Source: Halothece sp. MAG (GTDB lineage Bacteria; Cyanobacteriota; Cyanobacteriia; Cyanobacteriales; Rubidibacteraceae). From it: DNA of 5,017 bases. Below, piece by piece: positions 1-5,017 of this stretch. The DNA lies in contig JAHEOB010000383.1 in the NCBI GenBank assembly GCA_018610095.1, positions 1 to 5,017 on the forward strand, written 5' to 3'. The translations under genes were made by a program, and so were the position numbers. A model generated the notes under the pieces. It made no database searches. It saw nothing but the letters and a program-made list of their open reading frames with translations, and was not told the DNA's origin. Position 1 is the stretch's first letter. Every line of letters starts with the position of its first letter.

Positions 1-487
1 CCAATAATTTATCAACAATCGTCAATGTGCCACAAAAATAAGCATGGGGATTGTCAAAATGGTGTCGCCAGTGATAAGGGCGATTGACATGCCATTGACT
101 GGGAAGATTGGTAAATTTCCCTTGGCGGTGAGTAGCATCGGTCAGTTCATGGCCATAACCCAATCCTCGCGCGATCGCGCCACCTAAAAACAGCAATGTA
201 TAGAGGGAACCCGTTAAGAACACCCCCTGTTGCCAAACCAGCCAAGGTAATAAACTTCCCACCAGCATCATCCCACACTCAGGGACATCATTTTGCCATT
301 GCGAACGGCGATATAACTTGTCATCAACCACACTTAAATCAGGACGAAACACGCGATGATGAATTTGATGTAACCGGTAGAGAGGTTTCCAAGCATGATT
401 TAAAACATGATAACTATCTCGAATTAACTCTACCCAGATGATTGTTAAAACCGCGATCGCCGCTTGTGTCAACCCTTCTATGATCAT
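1..487 (-). CDS. Fatty acid hydroxylase/sterol desaturase superfamily protein, 3' end cut off by window
   Basis: Reading the minus strand from the ATG at 487-485 gives 162 open codons that continue past the left edge, so the C-terminus is missing. The product is a probable membrane-bound di-iron oxygenase that hydroxylates or desaturates a lipid-like substrate. The visible histidine clusters fit that superfamily: HVLNH at residues 27-31 (HxxxH), HQIHH at 40-44 (HxxHH) and HWRHH at 139-143 (HxxHH), with further histidines at 113, 120, 133 and 148. Hydrophobic stretches lie at about 7-22 and 72-110, the latter probably a membrane hairpin that brings the histidine clusters together on one face. 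An in-frame TAA two codons upstream fixes this ATG as the first possible start, although no clear Shine-Dalgarno precedes it. It is transcribed divergently from the glycosyltransferase gene. The family is well supported; the substrate (carotenoid, fatty acid, sterol-like or other lipid) cannot be told. Confidence 0.85.
   Translation of the reverse strand, partial: MIIEGLTQAAIAVLTIIWVELIRDSYHVLNHAWKPLYRLHQIHHRVFRPDLSVVDDKLYRRSQWQNDVPECGMMLVGSLLPWLVWQQGVFLTGSLYTLLFLGGAIARGLGYGHELTDATHRQGKFTNLPSQWHVNRPYHWRHHFDNPHAYFCGTLTIVDKLL
171..178. repeat. HIP1 octamer GCGATCGC
   Basis: This is a perfect copy of the palindrome that is highly over-represented in many cyanobacterial genomes. It lies inside the hydroxylase gene, where it encodes the Ala-Ile-Ala of residues 104-106. 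Confidence 0.9.
453..460. repeat. HIP1 octamer GCGATCGC
   Basis: Perfect HIP1 copy near the start of the hydroxylase gene, encoding Ala-Ile-Ala at residues 10-12 in the first hydrophobic segment. Confidence 0.9.
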
Positions 488-677
488 TTTTTATCGTTTC
501 TACCCTTTAAACGTCTTTTTCTCGGAACAAATTAAGTTATACTCCTAAAAATCGTCTTTTTTTTCTTGATTGCATAATGATAGGATATTTTTTAATTAAA
601 TTTAAGTTTTATTATATAAAGTTAAGATAGAACTGAATTGCCATCCTGTCATTTGTTAGCCCCAAGCTATAGAATAT
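488..677. promoter_or_regulatory. AT-rich divergent intergenic region, probable promoters for both flanking genes
   Basis: These 190 bp separate two genes pointing away from each other, so both promoters are expected here. The region is markedly AT-rich, especially 541-630. I see no small gene in it. Plausible plus-strand -10 hexamers are TATAAA at 615-620 and TAGAAT at 670-675, the second ending two bases before the glycosyltransferase ATG. Neither has a good -35 at about 17 bp. An eight-T run at 557-564 is not preceded by a hairpin and is not called a terminator. The promoter function is inferred from gene arrangement rather than from a strong motif. Confidence 0.5.
536..541 (-). promoter_or_regulatory. 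Candidate -10 box for the hydroxylase gene
   Basis: On the minus strand this reads TATAAC, a 5/6 match to TATAAT, about 50 bases upstream of the ATG at 487. It would give a leader of roughly 40 nt. There is no recognisable -35 at the usual spacing, only an A-rich run, so this is a weak candidate. Confidence 0.22.
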
Positions 678-2090
678 ATGCCACAAAATCATTGGACAGA
701 CAACAATTCTTATCAAGAGTTTAATCCCATTGAAGCTCTACTATCAGAATGGTCTGATCCTGAAACTGAACAACAACAGTGGAGTAATGACTTTTTTCAA
801 GGGTTAGGAGGCCGACGTCGCAAAGCAGCAGTTACCTTAATGATGGTTTGGGGAATAACGATCGCGCTACACCTCCTATCTTGGGGATTATGGGTAGTTT
901 GGGGAGTGATGGCAATAGCGATTTGGCAAGGAATTCGTTTAGTGTCCAGTCCTCAAATCACCTCCGCAACGCCCTTATCGGATCAAGAACTCTCTCAAGC
1001 TCCCACTGTTTCCATTTTAGTCGCTGCTAAAAATGAAGAAACTGTCATTACAGAATTAGTAGAAACCCTTTCTCAGTTAGATTATCCGCAAAGTCAATAT
1101 GAAATTTGGATTATTGATGATCATAGCACCGATCAAACCCCGATCATATTGGATCAACTCGCGCAACAATATCAGCAATTAAATGTTTTACACCGTCCTG
1201 CCAATGCCAGTGGAGGAAAATCAGGAGCCCTCAACGATGCCCTAAAAGTTAGTAAGGGAGAAATTATTGCCGTTTTTGACGCCGATGCCCAAATTCCTGC
1301 TGATCTGTTACGGAACGTTGTTCCTTGGTTTAAACAAAACACCATTGGGGCTGTACAAGTCCGAAAAACCATTGCCAACGCAGGATTAAATTTCTGGACA
1401 AAAGGGCAACAAGCAGAGATGGCACTGGATAGCCAATTTCAACAACTTCGCATTGCCTCAGGAGGAATGGGAGAATTACGAGGCAATGGTCAATTTGTCC
1501 GTCGTCGCGCCCTTAACAGTTGTGGCAAATGGAACGAGCAAACCATTACCGATGATCTTGATTTAACCATTCGTCTGCACTTAGACAAATGGGATATTGG
1601 ATTTGTGTCCCATCCCAGCGTCCAAGAAGAAGGCGTAACCAGCGCGATCGAGCTGTGGCATCAACGAAATCGTTGGGCAGAGGGAGGTTATCAACGTTAT
1701 CTCGACTACTGGCGTTGGATTGTTCGTAATGGCATGGGGTTACGCAAAACCATTGATCTAAGTACCTTTTTATGGTTCCAATATCTCCTTCCCACCGCAG
1801 CCATCCCCGACGCATTAATGGCACTGTGGCGACAACAACTCCCCTTATATTTCCCTCTCACTACTGTTATGTTAGGGTTTTCCATTTGGGGAATGTTTAA
1901 AGGGATGCAGCAAACAGCGAAACTCAGTGTTTGGCAAACATTTCTAGATACCCTACGCGGGATGGTTTATATGTTCCACTGGTTATTGGTGATTTCGAGT
2001 ATGACCGCTCGCTTAGCGATTCGTCCCAAAAAATTAAAATGGGTCAAAACGACCCGCCAAGGACAAGATCAACAGCATTGTGAAACCTGA
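678..2090 (+). CDS. mgdA: Family 2 glycosyltransferase, probable beta-monoglucosyldiacylglycerol synthase (MgdA)
   Basis: The 470-residue product is a membrane-anchored processive-type GT2 enzyme. MgdA transfers glucose from UDP-glucose to diacylglycerol, giving the glucolipid that is later epimerised to MGDG, the main thylakoid lipid. An acidic, Gln-rich N-terminus is followed by GLGGRRRKA (42-50) and one or two membrane segments (about 52-88). The GT-A domain starts with VSILVAAKNE (111-120) and has Asp147-Asp148, the DxD motif Asp201/Asp203 in FDADA, RGNGQF (268-273), TDDLD (291-295) supplying the catalytic acid, and QRNRW (329-333) as the QxxRW motif. Hydrophobic segments follow at about 363-380, 388-407 and 428-446, then a basic tail. 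Length and layout match cyanobacterial MgdA (Synechocystis Sll1377 type, about 480 residues). An in-frame TAG at 657 leaves the ATG at 678 as the only standard start. No Shine-Dalgarno is visible. GT2 membership is certain; the MgdA assignment rests on overall resemblance, and another GT2 sugar or lipid transferase remains possible. Confidence 0.8.
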   Translation: MPQNHWTDNNSYQEFNPIEALLSEWSDPETEQQQWSNDFFQGLGGRRRKAAVTLMMVWGITIALHLLSWGLWVVWGVMAIAIWQGIRLVSSPQITSATPLSDQELSQAPTVSILVAAKNEETVITELVETLSQLDYPQSQYEIWIIDDHSTDQTPIILDQLAQQYQQLNVLHRPANASGGKSGALNDALKVSKGEIIAVFDADAQIPADLLRNVVPWFKQNTIGAVQVRKTIANAGLNFWTKGQQAEMALDSQFQQLRIASGGMGELRGNGQFVRRRALNSCGKWNEQTITDDLDLTIRLHLDKWDIGFVSHPSVQEEGVTSAIELWHQRNRWAEGGYQRYLDYWRWIVRNGMGLRKTIDLSTFLWFQYLLPTAAIPDALMALWRQQLPLYFPLTTVMLGFSIWGMFKGMQQTAKLSVWQTFLDTLRGMVYMFHWLLVISSMTARLAIRPKKLKWVKTTRQGQDQQHCET

Positions 2091-2179
2091 AAACAATGGA
2101 ATGCAATGATAACATAAAAAGAAGATATATTATCCATTAATCCCCTTAAAACGGTACTAAAACTTAATTTTCCCCTGCT
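2091..2179 (+). other. Gap between mgdA and secA, no clear terminator
   Basis: This 89-bp AT-rich spacer holds no ORF. A weak 6-bp inverted repeat (CATTGT at 2076-2081 with ACAATG at 2093-2098) spans the mgdA stop, but it has no following T-run, so it is not a convincing terminator. TATATT (2126-2131) and TATTAT (2128-2133) are 5/6 matches to a -10 box but lack a -35 at normal spacing. Read-through from mgdA into secA, a separate secA promoter, or both are possible. The 12 bases before the secA ATG are pyrimidine-rich and contain no Shine-Dalgarno. Confidence 0.4.
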
Positions 2180-4984
2180 ATGTTCATTAAAAAACTCTTC
2201 GGCGATCCTAACGAACGTAAACTAAAACAATTACAACCCATTGTTAAAGAAGTTAATCTTTATGAGGAAGATATTCAAAACCTCTCAGATGAAGAACTGA
2301 GAGGGAAAACTGACGAATTTAAAGAAAAACTTTCCCAAGCAAAAAACGAAACGGAACAACAAGATATTATTGAGGAAATTTTACCCGAAGCCTTTGCTGT
2401 TGTTCGTGAAACTGCCCGCCGTGTTCTGGGGTTACGTCATTACGATGTGCAAATTTTAGGAGGCATTGTTCTTCACCGTGGAGAAATTGCGGAAATGAAA
2501 ACAGGGGAAGGAAAAACGCTAGTGGCAACTCTCCCTTGTTATTTAAATGCCTTGACTGGAAAAGGGGTTCATCTGGTTACAGTTAACGACTACCTTGCCC
2601 GCAGAGACTCGGAATGGATGGGGCAAGTCCACCGCTTTCTCGGACTGAGTGTGGGCTTAATTCAACAGGGAATGTCACCGCAAGAACGGCAGAAAAATTA
2701 TGCCTGTGATATTACTTATACCACCAATAGTGAATTAGGCTTTGATTATTTGCGGGACAACATGGCAACTTCTCTAGAAGAGGTAGTGCAACGTCCTTTT
2801 AATTACTGCATTATTGACGAGGTGGATTCGGTTCTCATTGATGAGGCGCGGACCCCATTAATTATTTCTGGACAGGTAGAACGTCCCACGGAAAAATATA
2901 TTCGTGCGTCTCAAATTGCGCCACAACTGACGCCAGATGAACATTATGAAGTGGATGAAAAAGCCCGCAATATTACATTAACCGATGAAGGGTTTGCCAA
3001 AGCAGAAGAATTATTAGGTGTTGACGATCTCTACGATCCCAATGATCCATGGGCACACTATATCTTTAATGCCATTAAAGCCAAAGAATTATTTACCAAA
3101 GACGTTAATTATATGGTTCGCAATGGTGAAGTTGTCATTGTCGATGAGTTTACTGGACGGGTAATGCCTGGGCGTCGTTGGAGTGATGGCTTACACCAAG
3201 CGATCGAGGCAAAAGAAGGCGTAGAAATTCAAAAAGAAACCCAAACCCTTGCCAGTATTACCTATCAAAACTTTTTCCGACTGTATCCCAAACTGTCAGG
3301 GATGACAGGAACAGCGAAAACTGAAGAACCAGAGTTTGAGAAAATTTACAACTTATCGGTAAGTGTTATTCCCACCAATTTGCCCCTTGCCCGTCAAGAC
3401 TTGTCAGATGTGGTTTACAAAACGGAACGGGGGAAATGGAAAGCGGTGGCTGATGAATGCCAAGAAATGTATGAAAAAGGTCGCCCTGTCTTAGTGGGAA
3501 CAACCAGTGTCGAAAAATCGGAGTTACTGTCGAATTCATTAGATGAGCGGGGCATCCCTTATAATGTGTTAAATGCTCGTCCTGAAAACGTGGAACGAGA
3601 GTCAGAAATTATTGCTCAAGCAGGGCGTAAAGGGGCGATTACCATTGCAACCAACATGGCAGGGCGAGGAACTGACATTATTTTAGGGGGGAACCCCGAG
3701 TATATGGCGCGATTAAAGGTTCGGGAATATTTTATGCCCAAAATGGTTATTCCCGAAAAAGATGAGGATGTCGGCGTTTCGGTTCCCGGGAATAAAAAGC
3801 GCGATCGCGGTGGCGAAGGCTTTGGCAAAGACAAGAAAAAGAAAGCCAAGAGTTGGCAGGCATCTCCCAAAATTTATCCCATTGAACTCTCCAAAGAAAC
3901 TGAGAAAAAACTGAAAGAAGCAGTGGATTACGCCGTTCAGGAATACGGATTCCAGAGTTTACATGAATTAGAAGCAGAAGAAAAAGTCGCGATCGCGGCC
4001 GAAAAAGCGCCCACTGATGACCCTGTCATTCAGAAATTGCGGGAAGTCTATCGAGACATTTATAAAGAATATGAAGCCCATACCAGTCGCGAACATGACG
4101 AAGTAGTGGAATTAGGAGGCTTGCACGTCATTGGAACGGAACGCCATGAATCTCGTCGCATTGATAATCAGTTAAGAGGACGGGCGGGACGACAAGGCGA
4201 CCCCGGTTCCACCCGTTTTTTCCTCAGCCTCGAAGATAACTTGCTGCGTATTTTTGGGGGCGAACGGGTTTCTAAGATCATGACTGCGTTCCAAGTGGAT
4301 GAAGATATGCCCATTGAATCCCCGATGCTGACCCGTACCCTCGAAAATTCCCAACGGAAAGTGGAAACCATGTATTATGACCAGCGTAAGCAAGTGCTGG
4401 AATATGACGAAGTATTGGATAACCAACGTCGTGCCATCTATGCGGAACGACGACGGGTTTTAGAAGGGGAAGACCTCAAAGATCAGGTGTTAGACTATGC
4501 TCGACGCACCATGGATGATATTATTAATGCCTATGTTAACCCCGAATTGCCTCCTGAAGAATGGGATTTAGAATCGTTAGTGGCAAAGGTTAAAGAATTT
4601 GTCTATCTACTAAACGATTTAGAACCATCCCAATTAGAAGGGATGACATTTGGAGAACTCAGGGCATTTCTCCACGAAGAAATCCATAAGGCTTATGACA
4701 TTAAGGAAGCAGAAGTGGATAAACTCCAACCAGGGTTAATGCGTCAAGCAGAACGAGTCTTCATGCTGCAACAAATTGATAACTTGTGGCGAGAACACCT
4801 GCAAGCAATGGAATCCCTCCGTGAATCCGTTGGTTTACGGGGTTATGGACAGAAAGATCCGCTGGTGGAATATAAGCAAGAGGGATACGAAATGTTCCTA
4901 GAAATGATGATTGATATTCGTCGTAATGTTGTTTATTCCCTCTTCCAATTCCAACCCCAACTTCAACAAGCCCAAACGGTATAA
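2180..4984 (+). CDS. secA: SecA, preprotein translocase ATPase
   Basis: This complete 934-residue SecA is the cytosolic motor that binds SecYEG and uses ATP to push unfolded preproteins across the plasma membrane and, in cyanobacteria, the thylakoid membrane. The N-terminus (FGDPNERKL, 7-15) is typical of cyanobacterial SecA. NBD1 has the Walker A MKTGEGKT (106-113), VNDYLARRD (135-143) and the Walker B IIDEVDS (211-217). The preprotein cross-linking domain spans about 235-370. VDEFTGR (321-327) and SGMTGTA (373-379) are intact. NBD2 has TNMAGRGTDI (491-500) and the arginine-finger motif QLRGRAGRQGDPG (664-676). A long charged insertion at about 515-635 separates these two motifs. The helical scaffold and two-helix finger include the segment IDNLWREHLQAM (866-877) and LRGYGQKDP (886-894). 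The protein ends in a Gln-rich tail without the Cys-rich zinc-binding motif of E. coli SecA. An in-frame TAA at 2165 makes the ATG at 2180 the only standard start. No SecM-like regulator lies upstream. Confidence 0.98.
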   Translation: MFIKKLFGDPNERKLKQLQPIVKEVNLYEEDIQNLSDEELRGKTDEFKEKLSQAKNETEQQDIIEEILPEAFAVVRETARRVLGLRHYDVQILGGIVLHRGEIAEMKTGEGKTLVATLPCYLNALTGKGVHLVTVNDYLARRDSEWMGQVHRFLGLSVGLIQQGMSPQERQKNYACDITYTTNSELGFDYLRDNMATSLEEVVQRPFNYCIIDEVDSVLIDEARTPLIISGQVERPTEKYIRASQIAPQLTPDEHYEVDEKARNITLTDEGFAKAEELLGVDDLYDPNDPWAHYIFNAIKAKELFTKDVNYMVRNGEVVIVDEFTGRVMPGRRWSDGLHQAIEAKEGVEIQKETQTLASITYQNFFRLYPKLSGMTGTAKTEEPEFEKIYNLSVSVIPTNLPLARQDLSDVVYKTERGKWKAVADECQEMYEKGRPVLVGTTSVEKSELLSNSLDERGIPYNVLNARPENVERESEIIAQAGRKGAITIATNMAGRGTDIILGGNPEYMARLKVREYFMPKMVIPEKDEDVGVSVPGNKKRDRGGEGFGKDKKKKAKSWQASPKIYPIELSKETEKKLKEAVDYAVQEYGFQSLHELEAEEKVAIAAEKAPTDDPVIQKLREVYRDIYKEYEAHTSREHDEVVELGGLHVIGTERHESRRIDNQLRGRAGRQGDPGSTRFFLSLEDNLLRIFGGERVSKIMTAFQVDEDMPIESPMLTRTLENSQRKVETMYYDQRKQVLEYDEVLDNQRRAIYAERRRVLEGEDLKDQVLDYARRTMDDIINAYVNPELPPEEWDLESLVAKVKEFVYLLNDLEPSQLEGMTFGELRAFLHEEIHKAYDIKEAEVDKLQPGLMRQAERVFMLQQIDNLWREHLQAMESLRESVGLRGYGQKDPLVEYKQEGYEMFLEMMIDIRRNVVYSLFQFQPQLQQAQTV
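3801..3808. repeat. HIP1 octamer GCGATCGC
   Basis: Perfect HIP1 copy inside secA, read in a different frame from the other three so that it contributes to Arg-Asp-Arg (541-543) in the low-complexity Lys/Gly-rich part of the NBD2 insertion. Confidence 0.9.
3989..3996. repeat. HIP1 octamer GCGATCGC
   Basis: Perfect HIP1 copy inside secA, encoding Ala-Ile-Ala at residues 604-606, near the C-terminal end of the same NBD2 insertion. Confidence 0.9.
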
Positions 4985-4991
4985 GCAACCT

Positions 4992-5017
4992 ACCCCATCT
5001 CCCAGTTGAGGTGGGGG
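4992..5017 (+). terminator. GC-rich hairpin after secA, probable terminator cut by window end
   Basis: CCCCATCTC (4993-5001) pairs with GAGGTGGGG (5008-5016) over 9 bp, including one G-T wobble, around a 6-base loop. It begins 8 bases after the secA stop. Position and stem strength fit an intrinsic terminator, but the T-tract that would confirm it lies beyond the window. The end of a dispersed palindromic repeat is an alternative. Confidence 0.6.

Noticed and set aside
196..441. Plus-strand 81-codon ORF
   Set aside because: It lies wholly antisense to the hydroxylase gene, whose histidine clusters are clearly coding; its own translation has no recognisable features.
557..564. Run of eight T, possible terminator
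   Set aside because: No hairpin precedes it on the plus strand and no plus-strand gene ends there.
638..643. TTGCCA, a 5/6 match to a -35 box before mgdA
   Set aside because: No -10-like hexamer is found 16-18 bp downstream; the nearest, TAGAAT at 670, is 26 bp away.
848..1824. Small ORFs on both strands within the glycosyltransferase gene
   Set aside because: All overlap conserved GT2 sequence in other frames and show no domain or start signal of their own.
2076..2098. CATTGT/ACAATG inverted repeat over the mgdA stop codon
   Set aside because: The stem has only 6 bp with an 11-base loop and no T-run, too weak for a terminator.
3616..4988. Minus-strand ORFs opposite secA
   Set aside because: They are antisense to conserved SecA motifs, and their length reflects codon use of the sense gene.
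1..5017. CRISPR array, tRNA, insertion sequence or novel defence system
   Set aside because: No regularly spaced repeats, cloverleaf-like sequence, transposase or unexplained gene cluster is visible; nearly all of the window is accounted for by three recognisable genes.

Overview
The window looks like ordinary cyanobacterial chromosome. Four copies of the HIP1 octamer GCGATCGC in 5 kb, a glycosyltransferase resembling the cyanobacterial monoglucosyldiacylglycerol synthase, and a SecA with the cyanobacterial/plastid type of insertion all point the same way. Base composition is moderate to AT-rich, with strongly AT-rich gaps between genes. I cannot assign a genus from the sequence alone.

Layout: (1) positions 1-487, minus strand, hold the N-terminal 162 codons of a membrane-bound di-iron hydroxylase of the fatty acid hydroxylase/sterol desaturase superfamily, which runs off the left edge. 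(2) Positions 488-677 are an AT-rich divergent intergenic region that must hold the promoters of the left gene and of the next one. (3) Positions 678-2090, plus strand, encode a membrane-anchored family 2 glycosyltransferase, most likely MgdA, the first enzyme of cyanobacterial galactolipid synthesis. (4) An 89-bp gap without a convincing terminator follows. (5) Positions 2180-4984, plus strand, encode a complete SecA translocase ATPase. (6) A GC-rich hairpin just after the secA stop is probably its terminator, cut off by the window end.

The three genes share a membrane theme: lipid modification or hydroxylation, glycolipid synthesis for thylakoid and plasma membranes, and protein export into or across those membranes. 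MgdA and SecA lie in the same direction 89 bp apart and could be co-transcribed, but the sequence does not prove this. I found no mobile element, CRISPR array, tRNA, rRNA or previously undescribed system. The points worth a second look are modest: the insertion in SecA that carries both of that gene's HIP1 sites, the lack of Shine-Dalgarno sequences before mgdA and secA, the hairpin at the right edge, and the substrate of the truncated hydroxylase.
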